Source: Sedimentitalea nanhaiensis DSM 24252
Lineage (GTDB): Bacteria > Pseudomonadota > Alphaproteobacteria > Rhodobacterales > Rhodobacteraceae
Length of the DNA stretch: 64,000 nt
Direction: 5' to 3'
Assembly: GCF_000473225.1 (NCBI RefSeq)
Contig: NZ_KI421509.1
Coordinates: 790,458-854,457, forward strand
Under the pieces are notes generated by a model. It was not told the DNA's origin. It saw only the letters and a program-made list of their open reading frames with translations, and searched no databases. The position numbers were made by a program, and so were the translations under genes. Positions 32,688-42,665 of this stretch are shown piece after piece (the first letter of the stretch is position 1; each line of letters opens with the position of its first letter).

Positions 32688-33374
32688 ATGACGACCACGG
32701 ATCAGCAGGGTGGCGAGATGCTGCTCAGAGTGCAGGATGTCACCAAAAAATATCCCGGCACCGGTGTAACGCGGCCGGTACTGGATGGGGTGTCGTTGCA
32801 GCTAAATGCCGGTGAGACCCTGGCCCTGACCGGCGAAAGCGGCAGCGGAAAAAGCACCTTGCTGCACCTGGCCGGCGCGCTGGACAGCTTTGACAGCGGT
32901 GAGATCCTGCTGGATGGCAAGGCGCTTTCGCGATTGGATGACACCGGTCGGGCCGCACTGCGACGGGGACCGGTTGCGTTGGTATTTCAACAGTTTAACC
33001 TGATCTCTTCGCTGACGGTCGCGCAGAACCTGTCGTTTCACGCCCGCCTGGGCGAACGTTTCGATCCAGACTGGATTGCCCGCCTGACCGAGCGCCTGGG
33101 TCTATCCGAGTTCGTTGCCCGCTATCCCGAACAACTGTCAGGTGGCCAACAGCAAAGGGTTGCCATTGGACGCGCGCTGGCGTTGCGCCCACGCCTTTTG
33201 CTGGCGGACGAGCCGACAGGCAACCTGGACGAAATCGCCAGCGACAGGGTCCTGGACCTGATGCTGGAATTGGTCGGCGCCGCGGGCACCGCCCTGTTCC
33301 TGGTCACCCATTCCACCGAGATCGCCGCCCGGCTGGACCGCCATCTGCACTTGCGCGCCGGTCGCATTGCATGA
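32688..33374 (+). CDS. ABC transporter ATP-binding protein (LolD/MacB type)
   Basis: 228-residue nucleotide-binding subunit with Walker A GESGSGKST near residue 48, Q-loop FQQFNLISSL, signature LSGGQQQR and Walker B LLLADEPTGNLD, followed by the switch His in VTHSTE. This LolD/MacB/FtsE subgroup partners with FtsX-type permeases acting on periplasmic or envelope lipids rather than import. The ATGA at its end overlaps the permease start. First gene of a three-gene transport unit. Confidence 0.88.
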   Translation: MTTTDQQGGEMLLRVQDVTKKYPGTGVTRPVLDGVSLQLNAGETLALTGESGSGKSTLLHLAGALDSFDSGEILLDGKALSRLDDTGRAALRRGPVALVFQQFNLISSLTVAQNLSFHARLGERFDPDWIARLTERLGLSEFVARYPEQLSGGQQQRVAIGRALALRPRLLLADEPTGNLDEIASDRVLDLMLELVGAAGTALFLVTHSTEIAARLDRHLHLRAGRIA

Positions 33375-35779
33375 AACGTGCCGCGTTCATGGCGCTGCTG
33401 TCGTATTGGCGCCGGCAACCGGGTCAATTGGTGACGCTGCTCCTTGGGTTGGCGCTGGCAACCGGTTTGTGGTCGGCGGTGCAAGCCATCAACGATCAGG
33501 CCCGGTCCAGCTATGCCCTGGCCGCCGAGCAGCTGGGGGCACGGTCCCTGGCGACACTGACATCGGCCACCGGCGCCATCCCGCTGAAGCGCTATGTCAC
33601 TCTGCGCCGGGCCGGTTGGCAGGTCAGCCCGGTGTTGGAAGGACGTGTGCGGCTGGGAAATCGTTGGGTGACGCTGATGGGAGTGGATTTCCTGAGTCAT
33701 CCGACGGCATCCACAATGCAGGAACAACAGCCCGAATTGGCACCAGTCGATGTTTTGACTCCTCCGGGACGGCTGTTTGCACACCCGGCAACCGTCGATG
33801 CACTCGGGCCAGGCAAGACCCCTGCCCCCATCTTGCGCACCGACGGGCTGCCCATCGGTATCGTCCTGACCGACATCGCAACGGCGGAGCGGATCCTTGG
33901 TCGCGCAGGGCAGATCAGCCGCCTGCTGGTGCTGTCGGACCAACCCCGCGATCTGCCCGCCCTGTCCGAGATTGTGCCCGACCTGACCCTGACGGCTCCG
34001 CAACGGGAAACCGACATCTCGCGGTTGACCGACAGTTTCCATATGAACCTGACCGCATTCGGCTTCCTCTCGTTTGCGGTCGGGTTGTTCATCGTGCACG
34101 GAACCATCGGCCTGGCGTTCGAACAACGGCGCGGCACGATCCGGACGCTGCGCGCATTGGGCGTGCCCCTTGCCGCGATATCGCGCCTGCTGCTCATCGA
34201 GCTGATGGGATTGGCGCTTGTGTCCGGGGCCTTGGGACTGGTGATGGGATATCTGGTTGCCGCAAGCCTGTTGCCCGATGTCAGCGCTACGTTGCGTGGC
34301 CTCTATGGCGCGCCGGTTCAGGGCGGACTCAGCCTGCGCCCAAGCTGGTTTGTCAGCGGGCTGGGCATGGCCATGGTCGGTGCTCTGATCGCGGGCGGCC
34401 AAGGGTTGGGCACACTATACCGGTTGCCGCTGCTGTCGGCACCGGGACAGCAGCGCTGGCTGGGGGCATCGTTGTCGCAAATGCCGGTGATGGCCACCGC
34501 CGGAGCCATATGCATCGGCCTCGGAGGATTGGGCCTGTGGCTATTTGAAGGATTGCTTGGTGGGTTTGCGCTGTTGGCCGGGTTGATGCTGGGCGCGGCA
34601 TTGCTTCTGCCGCCCATGCTGGCGTTTGTTCTGGGGCAAATTGCGCGCCGCGCCAAAGGGGTGGTCGGCGAATGGTTCTGGGCCGATCTGCGCAGCACTT
34701 TGCCCGGCCTGTCGCTGGCGTTGATGGCATTGCTGCTGGCGCTGGCGACCAATATCGGGGTTGGCACCATGGTTTCGAGCTTCAGGCTGACTTTTACCGG
34801 CTGGCTGGATCAGCGGCTGGCCGCAGAACTGTATGTCACAGCCCCCAAAGACGACATCGCGCAGGACATTGAAGCCTGGCTGATTCCGCGCAGCGACGCC
34901 GTGTTGCCCATCCGATATGGCGAGGGCCATATCCTGGGCCAGCCGGTGCGGGTTTACGGGATCGCCGATCACCCGACATATCGCAATCACTGGCCACTGA
35001 TCGACGCCCAGCCCGATGTCTGGCAACGTTTGGGCGACGGGTCGGGCGTATTGATCAACGAACAACTGGCCCGCCGCGCCGATCTATGGCCGGGGGCGCG
35101 GATGACCCTTACGCCAGAGCTGAGCGCCGAGGTGGTGGGCGTTTATTCCGATTACGGCAATCCCAACGGTCAGGCCATCGTCGCGCTGCCCGTTCTTCTG
35201 GCCCATTTCAAAGGGGTCGCCAACCGTCAGTTTGGTGTCCGCATACCCCAGGCCCGGGCAGCAGATCTGGCCGACGATCTGCGTCAGACATTTGATCTGC
35301 CCGCCAGCGCCGTGCTGGATCAGTCGGCGATCAAGGCGCGCTCGCTGGCGGTATTCGAAAAGACCTTTGTGGTCACTGCGGCGCTGAACGTGTTGACTCT
35401 GGGCGTGGCGAGCTTTGCAATTCTGACCAGCCTGCTGACCCTGTGGACCCTGCGCCTGCCACAGGTTGCGCCGATTTGGGCGCTTGGCATGACCCGCAGG
35501 AAACTGGCGCAACTCGAACTGTTGCGCAGCACCGCATTGGCGGCTTTGACCGCCGTTCTGGCTGTGCCTTTGGGTCTGTTGCTGGCCTGGATACTGCTGG
35601 CCGTCATCAATGTCGATGCTTTTGGCTGGCGGCTTCCGATGTACATTTTCCCGTGGGATTGGCTGCTTCTGACTGCGCTGGCGTCGCTGGCTGGGGCTGT
35701 TGCCGCTGCGCTGCCGGCACACCGGTTGCGCTCTACGCCGCCGTCAGATCTTCTAAAGGTATTTTCCAGTGAAAGCTGA
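33371..35779 (+). CDS. ABC transporter permease (two FtsX-type domains)
   Basis: 802 residues with about ten membrane helices in three groups: one N-terminal, then two FtsX-like bundles separated by large periplasmic regions. Hallmarks are RRGTIRTLRALG in the first and WTLRLPQVAPIWALGMTRRKL in the second, the coupling segments that contact the ATPase. The duplicated FtsX architecture matches AttF/G- and DevC-like exporters. It overlaps its ATPase partner at the start and the lipocalin gene at the end, so all three are co-translated. Probably moves or extracts lipids or lipoproteins; substrate unknown. Confidence 0.85.
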   Translation: MKRAAFMALLSYWRRQPGQLVTLLLGLALATGLWSAVQAINDQARSSYALAAEQLGARSLATLTSATGAIPLKRYVTLRRAGWQVSPVLEGRVRLGNRWVTLMGVDFLSHPTASTMQEQQPELAPVDVLTPPGRLFAHPATVDALGPGKTPAPILRTDGLPIGIVLTDIATAERILGRAGQISRLLVLSDQPRDLPALSEIVPDLTLTAPQRETDISRLTDSFHMNLTAFGFLSFAVGLFIVHGTIGLAFEQRRGTIRTLRALGVPLAAISRLLLIELMGLALVSGALGLVMGYLVAASLLPDVSATLRGLYGAPVQGGLSLRPSWFVSGLGMAMVGALIAGGQGLGTLYRLPLLSAPGQQRWLGASLSQMPVMATAGAICIGLGGLGLWLFEGLLGGFALLAGLMLGAALLLPPMLAFVLGQIARRAKGVVGEWFWADLRSTLPGLSLALMALLLALATNIGVGTMVSSFRLTFTGWLDQRLAAELYVTAPKDDIAQDIEAWLIPRSDAVLPIRYGEGHILGQPVRVYGIADHPTYRNHWPLIDAQPDVWQRLGDGSGVLINEQLARRADLWPGARMTLTPELSAEVVGVYSDYGNPNGQAIVALPVLLAHFKGVANRQFGVRIPQARAADLADDLRQTFDLPASAVLDQSAIKARSLAVFEKTFVVTAALNVLTLGVASFAILTSLLTLWTLRLPQVAPIWALGMTRRKLAQLELLRSTALAALTAVLAVPLGLLLAWILLAVINVDAFGWRLPMYIFPWDWLLLTALASLAGAVAAALPAHRLRSTPPSDLLKVFSSES

Positions 35780-36824
35780 TATTTACAGACTTTTTCTCAT
35801 GCTATTTCTGTTCGGATCGGCGGCACAGGCCCAGGGCTTTGCAGACCTAGGATCGACTGCCCAGGGGTTTGCCGTGCCGGACCGGAACACGGTCCTGAGC
35901 TTTCCCAGGGACCATGGCGCGCATCCCCGGTTTCGGATTGAATGGTGGTATCTGACCGCGACCCTGACCGGATCCGATGGGCAACCCTATGGGGTCCAGT
36001 GGACCCTGTTTCGATCGGCCCTGCGCCCCCAGGACGGCACCGGCTGGCAGACACCGCAACTGTGGATGGGCCATGCCGCTGTCACCAGCGCGACGGAGCA
36101 CCATATTGCCGAGCGGATGGCGCGCGGTGGGATCGGTCAGGCCGGGGTCATAGCGGCCCCCTTTACAGCCTGGATCGACGATTGGGCGATGATCGGCGAC
36201 ATTGGCACAGGCATGGACAGCCTGTCCCTGACGGCACGTGGCACCGAGTTTCGATATGATCTGAAACTGCATGCGGATACGCCGCTGGTCCTGCAGGGCG
36301 AGCGGGGATATTCGGTAAAATCGGCCGATGGGCAGGCCAGCCATTACTATTCTCAACCTGCGTTTGACGTCACCGGCACACTGTATCTGCCAGATCGGGA
36401 CGTGCAGGTCACCGGTCAGGGCTGGCTGGATCGGGAATGGTCCAGCCAGCCCCTGTCTGCGAATCAAAGTGGCTGGGACTGGTTCTCGCTGTCCTTTGAC
36501 AGTGGTGCGCGCATGATGGGGTTTCGCCTGCGTGACTCCGGTGCCGGATATACCTCGGCCACCTGGATCGCCCCGGATGGCACCACCCAATCCCTGCCCG
36601 ATGGCGCATTGCAGCTCACTCCCCTGACCAGCCAAAAGGTGCAAGGCCGAACGATCCCGACCCGTTGGCGCGTCGCTCTGCCCGCACGGCAGTTGGACAT
36701 CGTGGTCGACGCGCTGAATGCCCAAAGCTGGATGGAAACATCCTTTCCCTATTGGGAAGGCCCCGTAAGCATCAGCGGGAGCCATACCGGCCGTGGCTAT
36801 CTTGAAATGACCGGCTACGACTGA
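35769..36824 (+). CDS. Lipocalin-like (CrtC/AttH-type) periplasmic protein
   Basis: 351 residues starting at a GTG that overlaps the permease stop. A signal peptide is visible (LFLMLFLFGSAAQAQ, cleavage expected after AQA near residue 21). The mature part has the CrtC/AttH duplicated lipocalin pattern: RIEWWYLTATLT near residue 57, GQGWLDREWSSQPL near 225 and GWDWFSLSF just after. CrtC itself hydrates carotenoids, but the fused-gene setting with an FtsX-type ABC pair resembles the att/AttEFGH transporters, so a lipid-binding partner of the permease is the better guess. Confidence 0.82.
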   Translation: MKADIYRLFLMLFLFGSAAQAQGFADLGSTAQGFAVPDRNTVLSFPRDHGAHPRFRIEWWYLTATLTGSDGQPYGVQWTLFRSALRPQDGTGWQTPQLWMGHAAVTSATEHHIAERMARGGIGQAGVIAAPFTAWIDDWAMIGDIGTGMDSLSLTARGTEFRYDLKLHADTPLVLQGERGYSVKSADGQASHYYSQPAFDVTGTLYLPDRDVQVTGQGWLDREWSSQPLSANQSGWDWFSLSFDSGARMMGFRLRDSGAGYTSATWIAPDGTTQSLPDGALQLTPLTSQKVQGRTIPTRWRVALPARQLDIVVDALNAQSWMETSFPYWEGPVSISGSHTGRGYLEMTGYD

Positions 36825-36964
36825 CTGCGGTCCGGCGCCACCAGATCGGGAACACCCGTGATACCCGCCCCAACTCGGATTGCAATTGCCCCTCCGCACC
36901 GGTCACGTCCACTAAATCGCGTGTCATGGAGGCATCCCGCTCTACCGGGCAACAACCCGGAACG

Positions 36965-38260
36965 TTAGATTCCCTGGTCAAGTCCCGCGACCGGTGCCTG
37001 AGCCGTTAGGACCGGCCGCCGGCTGCGAACCAACCGACGCGCTTCATCCGTGTGACCCAATTTCAACAGGATGTTCAGATAGGCCAACTCCAAAAGGTCT
37101 CGTTGCGCACGGCTGCCACCCAACCTTTCATGGCTGGCCATCACCGGGGTAAGGTCGTTCAGGGCCCGCTGCCAGTCCTGTTCCGCGATCGCATGCCACC
37201 CCCGCGCCACCGGTTCGACCAGGTCGCGCACTGGCCCTTTGGCCGTGGCGATCACATGTGCCAGCCGATCTGCATCTCCGGCCATTGCATGGGCAAGGGC
37301 AGCATGGATGTCGGCAAAGCTTTGCCCCGTCTCGGAAAAGAACCGACCGGCATAAGCACTGATCTGACGCCACCGCTCGTCGGGCACATCGACCCCTGCC
37401 AGCTCAGCACGGTACAGGATCGAAGCGGTATCGGTCAGCACGTTGATCGGTAAACCTTGTGCGGCCCCGGGGGCCACGGCATCGTCGATGATTTGCCACA
37501 TCCGTTCTGTGTCGCCGGTCTGCAACGCCCAAAGAGCAAGGTGCCAACTGAGATGGCCATGCAAAACGGCACGCGCATCATATCCAACCAGCCAATCCGC
37601 CAGATAGGACATTCCGGTCTGGGTCTGCCCGGCCTCGTATAGGGCATGTGCCTTGAAATGTGATCCGTTCGCGTTGACAGGATTCAGATCCAGCGCTTGG
37701 TCCATCAACTCGGTTGCGGCATTGATCTGGCCGGTTTCACACAGAGATAGTGCATGCATGCTCATCATCCACCAATCCCGCCCATAGTGCGGTAGCAAGG
37801 CGTTGGTAAAGGCCAGCAACTCAGCCTCGCGCCCGGCGTGGCCGGAAAATCCGATCAGACCGAAAACGTTTGTGCACAGTTGTGCCACCATCGCATCGCG
37901 GGGATAAGACAGGACGTGTTCCCTTACCGCTGCACGGCACTGCGAAGCTTGCCCCGAAAGCAGCAGGCCAAAGAGATCGATATGGGCCAGTTCGCGTTCA
38001 CTCAGTCCACCCCGGAGGGTTTCCGCCTGGCGCAACGCGATACGCGCGGCGGCCATATCACCGCTCATCATATGCGCCCGCGCCAGTCCGACATGTCCGA
38101 GCGCAAACCCCGGGTCCACCAAAACCGCGCGTTCAAAGGCCTGAACCGTCCCGTAGGTCGCGCCGAGCACCCCGTCGACCCCGGCGACATAGCTCTGGCG
38201 GGCATCGTCTGATTGGGTGCTCAGTGCGTTGTCATACCGGTCCGTCTGGGTCATCGGCAT
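36965..38260 (-). CDS. Tetratricopeptide-repeat protein (TTC38-like)
   Basis: 431-residue helical repeat protein. Paired-helix TPR units are visible, for example AFERAVLVDPGFALGHVGLARAH near residue 40, and AHALYEAGQTQTGMSYLADW near 210, with the family-specific HGHLSWHLALWALQTGD segment that characterises the TTC38 group. No signal peptide or enzymatic motif. The bacterial function is unknown. It stands alone on the minus strand between the lipocalin gene and the uspA gene, with a weak ribosome site at the ATG at 38260. Confidence 0.75.
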   Translation of the reverse strand: MPMTQTDRYDNALSTQSDDARQSYVAGVDGVLGATYGTVQAFERAVLVDPGFALGHVGLARAHMMSGDMAAARIALRQAETLRGGLSERELAHIDLFGLLLSGQASQCRAAVREHVLSYPRDAMVAQLCTNVFGLIGFSGHAGREAELLAFTNALLPHYGRDWWMMSMHALSLCETGQINAATELMDQALDLNPVNANGSHFKAHALYEAGQTQTGMSYLADWLVGYDARAVLHGHLSWHLALWALQTGDTERMWQIIDDAVAPGAAQGLPINVLTDTASILYRAELAGVDVPDERWRQISAYAGRFFSETGQSFADIHAALAHAMAGDADRLAHVIATAKGPVRDLVEPVARGWHAIAEQDWQRALNDLTPVMASHERLGGSRAQRDLLELAYLNILLKLGHTDEARRLVRSRRPVLTAQAPVAGLDQGI

Positions 38261-38299
38261 CTCGATTGTGTCGCGGGATGGCGTGTACCGCCCACTGCC

Positions 38300-38731
38300 C
38301 TAACGAACGACAAAAACAGAACACTGGGCATGCCGGGCCACACGCGACGCATTGGGCCCCATCATGTAATCCTTGATATCCAGTTTGTGGGCCCCGATGA
38401 CAATCAGGTCGCTTCCTGCAATCTCCGCCGCGTGCAGGATTTCCGTATAAGCCGTTCCGGTCGCTACGATGTGGCGAACCGATTGATTGCGCTCTTCGCC
38501 AAGCGTGGCGATGCAAAGGTCTCGCAGGTGGCGGGCCGCTTCGGCTTCGGCCTTTTCGTGAAATCCAGCTTCGAAAAAGCCAGCCACCAGGCTTTTGCCG
38601 AAGTCGGGCAGAACCGTGATCACGTCCAGTTGTGCACCATCCATTTCGGCCATGCGCGCCGCCTGTTCCAGCACTGTGCTGTCAATGTCGCCATTGCTGA
38701 CATCGACAGCGCACATAACGGATTTTATCAT
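38300..38731 (-). CDS. Universal stress protein (UspA family)
   Basis: 143-residue Rossmann-like protein. The N-terminal strand KSVMCAVDVSNGD and the C-terminal nucleotide loop IGAHKLDIKDYMMGPNASRV correspond to the ATP-binding G-x2-G-x9-G(S/T) motif, here with the final G-P-N-A-S variant. Its ATG overlaps the stop codon of the TRAP fused permease gene (ATGA). Coupling of a Usp to TRAP transporters is seen elsewhere, for example TeaD with TeaABC in Halomonas, where it regulates uptake. A similar regulatory role is inferred here. Confidence 0.85.
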   Translation of the reverse strand: MIKSVMCAVDVSNGDIDSTVLEQAARMAEMDGAQLDVITVLPDFGKSLVAGFFEAGFHEKAEAEAARHLRDLCIATLGEERNQSVRHIVATGTAYTEILHAAEIAGSDLIVIGAHKLDIKDYMMGPNASRVARHAQCSVFVVR

Positions 38732-41337
38732 GCGGGCTCTCCTTCTCGGGACGCGCGTCCACGTTGCAACATGACCACCAGACCCAGCAGGATCAGCGCG
38801 GGGATATACATCAGTTCCTTGGGCATCTGATCTGAAGGAACGCTGACCGTCGCGATCTGCACCGGTGTGTCGGCATAAAAATCAAAGCTTTCGAGGTCGG
38901 CGGAGACCGGCGTACCGAACATCGGCTCATCCAGTTTCACGATGCCCTCCTCGTCCAGCAGCATCAGCCCCATGGCTTCGACCCGTTCCTGGCCGGTCGC
39001 CTCGGGTCCGACAGTCAGGACCAAGGTGGTTTCTTTGATCTGACCGCTGTCAAAATCCGGTCCGCTGACGACCATGCGCAACTCGCGGCCTGGCTTGGCC
39101 TTATCCAACCGCTGAACCAGTTCCGCAGGCTCGATCTGCAGGTACGGCGGCTGAATCCGGTTCATCAGGAAATCGGGACGGAACAGGGCGAATGCAATCA
39201 GAATCAGAGCCACGCTTTCGTAAATGCGGTTCTTGGTCAGGAACCAGCCCATTGTACCGGCGGTGAACACCAGGATGGCAATGGTCGCCATGATAAAGAC
39301 CAGTATTCCTTGCACCCAGGTCACATCGATCAGCAAGAGATCGGTGTTGAATATGAATACGAACGGCAAAGCCACGGTACGCAGGCTGTAAAAGAAGGCG
39401 ATGAAACCGGTCTTGATCGCATCCCCACCCGACACCGCCGCGGCGGCAAAACTGGCGAGTCCCACAGGTGGCGTCACATCGGCCATGATGCCGAAATAGA
39501 ACACGAACAGGTGCACGGCGATCAGTGGAACGATCAGTCCGGATTGCGCGCCCAATTCAACGACCACGCCAGCCATCAGCGAACTGACAACGATATAGTT
39601 GGCGGTAGTCGGCAACCCCATGCCCAAAAGCAGCGATAGCAGACCCACCATGACCAACATCAGGATCAGATTACCGCCGGACAGGAACTCGACCAGGTCG
39701 GCCATCACCTGGCCCACGCCGGTCAGGGTGACGGTTCCGACGATGACGCCCGCCGTCGCGGTGGCCAGCGCAATACCAATCATGTTGCGTGCACCGTCAA
39801 TCAGCCCCTGCCACAGATCGCTCACCCCGGACTTGAAGGTCTCCAACATATTGGTCTGACCCCGAAAGATCGCCTTGAGCGGTTTTTGGGTCAGCAGGAT
39901 GACAAACAGAAGCGAGGTCGCCCAATATGCCGACAGGCCGGGCGATTTCTGCTCGATCATCAGGAAATAGACCAGAACGATGATCGGCAGCAGATAGTAC
40001 AGACCGGCCTTGTAGATCTCGCCCACCACGGGCAATTCGACCTCTTCGGCATTCGGATCGTCCGGCACCAGATCATCCACGCCTGCGGCCAGCCACAAAA
40101 GGACAACATAGGCCAAAACCACCAGCGCAGACAGCACCAGGCCAGATGCCCCGGGCATCATCGCCACGACCGCTTTGACAGGATACTGCACGCCGTAACA
40201 CAACAGGGCGAAACCGGCAAAAAATGCGGCCATACCACCGATCGTTTTGCCCATCGACACCACCCGGTTGCCCAAGATCGGCATGTTGCGCTTCACGGCT
40301 TCGAGGTGAACGATATAGACCAGCGCGATATAGGAGATCGTTGCCGGCAGAAAGGCGTGAGTGATGACCTCGACATAAGAGATGCCGACATATTCCACCA
40401 TCAGAAAGGCCGCAGCCCCCATCACCGGCGGCATGATCTGACCGTTCACCGAACTGGCAACCTCGACCGAACCGGCCTGTTCGGACGAAAAGCCCACGCG
40501 TTTCATCAGCGGGATGGTGAATGTGCCCGTGGTAACCACGTTGGCGATGGAGGACCCCGAAATCAGTCCCGTTGCGGCCGAGCCGACAACCGCCGCCTTG
40601 GCCGGACCGCCCTTGAGATGCCCCAGGGCGCCAAACGCCATCTTGATGAAATAGTTCCCTGCTCCTGCCTTGTCCAACAGCGCGCCGAACAGAACGAACA
40701 GGAATACAAATTTGGTCGAGACCCCCAATGCGATGCCAAAGACGCCTTCGGACGTGATCCACATGTGGCTCATCGCTTTTTGCAGACTGGCCCCTTTCCA
40801 GCGGATCACTTCAGGCACCCAGGGCGAGGCACCGAAAAACACATAAAGCATGAAGACGATGGCAATGATTGCCATGGCAGGTCCGAGAGCGCGGCGCGCG
40901 GCCTCAAACAAAAGTATCAATCCGGCCAGGGCAAACCACTTGTCGGTATTGTCCGCCAGACCACCGGAATTCACAATCTTTTCGTAAAAGATATACCCGT
41001 AGAGCGCCAGAAACACCCCCGCGAGGCTCATGATCCAGTCCTGGATGGGAATATAGTCTCGGGGGCTGGATTTAAGTGCGGGATAGGCCGCAAAGGCCAG
41101 GAACATGGCAAAGGCAAGGTGGATCTGACGTGAGTTATTCACCACGCTGCCCGGCAAAAGCAAGTTGGACACCGGCGAGGCAAGGATGACCTGAAACAGC
41201 GACCAGATCACCGCAACAATGGCCAGGAACAGACCCACATTTCCGACCGGGTTACGCGCGCCGGAATCCGAAGAGGACACGAGGTCCTGTAGCTCTTCTT
41301 CAGATAAGGCTCGATTGCCCTGTTTCTCTGTAGCCAT
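38728..41337 (-). CDS. TRAP transporter fused permease (TAXI type)
   Basis: 869 residues combining the 4-helix small (DctQ-like) and about 12-helix large (DctM-like) subunits in one chain, typical of TAXI-TRAP systems. The DctM signature is represented by VGSAATGLISGSSIANVVTTG and LGMGLPTTANYIVVSSLMAG. The last 170 residues after the membrane part are soluble and match the DUF3394-type C-terminal domain. A GGGAGA site precedes the ATG. It lies downstream of its solute-binding gene, separated by a strong hairpin, and overlaps uspA. It imports an organic acid driven by an ion gradient; substrate unknown. Confidence 0.9.
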   Translation of the reverse strand: MATEKQGNRALSEEELQDLVSSSDSGARNPVGNVGLFLAIVAVIWSLFQVILASPVSNLLLPGSVVNNSRQIHLAFAMFLAFAAYPALKSSPRDYIPIQDWIMSLAGVFLALYGYIFYEKIVNSGGLADNTDKWFALAGLILLFEAARRALGPAMAIIAIVFMLYVFFGASPWVPEVIRWKGASLQKAMSHMWITSEGVFGIALGVSTKFVFLFVLFGALLDKAGAGNYFIKMAFGALGHLKGGPAKAAVVGSAATGLISGSSIANVVTTGTFTIPLMKRVGFSSEQAGSVEVASSVNGQIMPPVMGAAAFLMVEYVGISYVEVITHAFLPATISYIALVYIVHLEAVKRNMPILGNRVVSMGKTIGGMAAFFAGFALLCYGVQYPVKAVVAMMPGASGLVLSALVVLAYVVLLWLAAGVDDLVPDDPNAEEVELPVVGEIYKAGLYYLLPIIVLVYFLMIEQKSPGLSAYWATSLLFVILLTQKPLKAIFRGQTNMLETFKSGVSDLWQGLIDGARNMIGIALATATAGVIVGTVTLTGVGQVMADLVEFLSGGNLILMLVMVGLLSLLLGMGLPTTANYIVVSSLMAGVVVELGAQSGLIVPLIAVHLFVFYFGIMADVTPPVGLASFAAAAVSGGDAIKTGFIAFFYSLRTVALPFVFIFNTDLLLIDVTWVQGILVFIMATIAILVFTAGTMGWFLTKNRIYESVALILIAFALFRPDFLMNRIQPPYLQIEPAELVQRLDKAKPGRELRMVVSGPDFDSGQIKETTLVLTVGPEATGQERVEAMGLMLLDEEGIVKLDEPMFGTPVSADLESFDFYADTPVQIATVSVPSDQMPKELMYIPALILLGLVVMLQRGRASREGEPA

Positions 41338-41400
41338 TGGTCGTCTCCCTGTCCAACCGCGTTTGTCGCGCTTTTATGTCGTTTGCCCGTTTATGGGCGT

Positions 41401-41426
41401 CATCGGGGCGCCCGCGCGCCCCGATG
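41401..41426 (-). promoter_or_regulatory. Perfect 10-bp hairpin between TAXI binding-protein and permease genes
   Basis: CATCGGGGCG-CCCGCG-CGCCCCGATG. No T-run follows on either strand, so it probably protects the 3' end of the upstream solute-binding-protein mRNA or dampens read-through, giving more binding protein than permease. A matching structure sits in the same place in the DctPQM operon (44831). Confidence 0.65.
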
Positions 41427-41443
41427 CTTGGCTATGGTCGTGT

Positions 41444-42415
41444 TTATTCGATCCAGCCCTTTTCCTTGTAATACTTAGCTGCGCCGGCATGCAGCGGAGC
41501 CGACAGGCCGTCCTTGGCCATTTCCTCAGGTTTGAGGTTGGCAAAAGCCGGATGCAGTTTCTGGAACGCTTCAAAGTTGTCAAACACTGCCGCAACCACG
41601 GTATACACCGCCTCTTCCGAGACGGCATCAGAGCTCACCAAGGTCGCGCCGACACCAAATGTGGCCACGTCTTCGTCGCTGCCGCGGTACATGCCGCCGG
41701 GAATCGTCGCTTTACGGTAATAGGGGTTTTCTTCGATCAGCTCCTGAATTTGGGGGCCATCCACATTCACCACGACGCTGTCACAGGCAGTGGTTGCCTC
41801 TTGGATCGTACCGGAGGGGTGACCAACCGTGAACACGATCGCATCCACCTGATTGTCACACAGCGCAGCGGATTGTTCTGCCGGTTTCAATTCCGCAGCC
41901 AGCGCAAAATCGTCTTTGGTCCAGCCCTTCTTTTCCATCACGATCTCAAAAGTGCCGCGCGCACCCGATCCCGGATTGCCCAGGTTCACGCGCTTGCCCT
42001 TAAGATCGTCAAACGTCTTGATGCCGCTGTCGCTGCGCGCCACAACGGTAAACGGCTCGGGATGGATCGAGAACACGGCGCGCAGACCCTCGAACGGGCC
42101 ATCGGCTTCAAAATTGTCGGATGTACCTTTGAACGCATGATACTGCCAGTCGGACTGTGCAACCCCAAACTCCAGCTCACCCGCGCGAATCGTCTTGATA
42201 TTATAGACAGAGCCGCCGGTGGATTCGACCGAGCACCGCACACCGTGGTCCTTGCGCCCCTTGTTCACCAGCCGGCAAATTGCGCCGCCAGTGGGGTAAT
42301 ATACCCCGGTGACACCACCGGTACCGATGGTGATGAACTCCTCGGCATATGCCGCCGGAGCCATGAACGCCGCCGCAGCAATCGCGCCCAGGGTCAGCTT
42401 GGTTTGATGTTTCAT
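41444..42415 (-). CDS. TAXI-family TRAP solute-binding protein
   Basis: 323 residues. The signal peptide is MKHQTKLTLGAIAAAAFMAP, continuing to AAYAEE with cleavage after AYA near residue 26. The mature start ITIGTGGVTGVYYPTGGAICR is the TAXI-family signature, and LKGKRVNLGNPGSGARGT is the ligand-pocket strand. The start at 42415 is supported by GGGAGA. It captures substrate in the periplasm for the fused permease downstream. TAXI ligands are mostly undetermined (glutamate or dicarboxylates in the few known cases). Confidence 0.9.
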   Translation of the reverse strand: MKHQTKLTLGAIAAAAFMAPAAYAEEFITIGTGGVTGVYYPTGGAICRLVNKGRKDHGVRCSVESTGGSVYNIKTIRAGELEFGVAQSDWQYHAFKGTSDNFEADGPFEGLRAVFSIHPEPFTVVARSDSGIKTFDDLKGKRVNLGNPGSGARGTFEIVMEKKGWTKDDFALAAELKPAEQSAALCDNQVDAIVFTVGHPSGTIQEATTACDSVVVNVDGPQIQELIEENPYYRKATIPGGMYRGSDEDVATFGVGATLVSSDAVSEEAVYTVVAAVFDNFEAFQKLHPAFANLKPEEMAKDGLSAPLHAGAAKYYKEKGWIE

Positions 42416-42665
42416 TAGATGTCTCCCGTAGATAGTTCTTTTTAACGACATTTGTGCGCCCTGGTCAGGACGCAAAGGAGTTCACACGCCCAGCCATGCG
42501 ATCATCGCCGGTTTTCCCCTTTCTATCAGAGATTTACACGTATCAAAGAGCCCCCTCGAAGTCTCGCAGGGTTCCACTCGTTGGCTGAGTTGTCAAGCCC
42601 GCTAACCCATCCGGCACTTGCTGCGCATGACACTGTACGTTGCCGTATCGCATATCCGGCACAGC

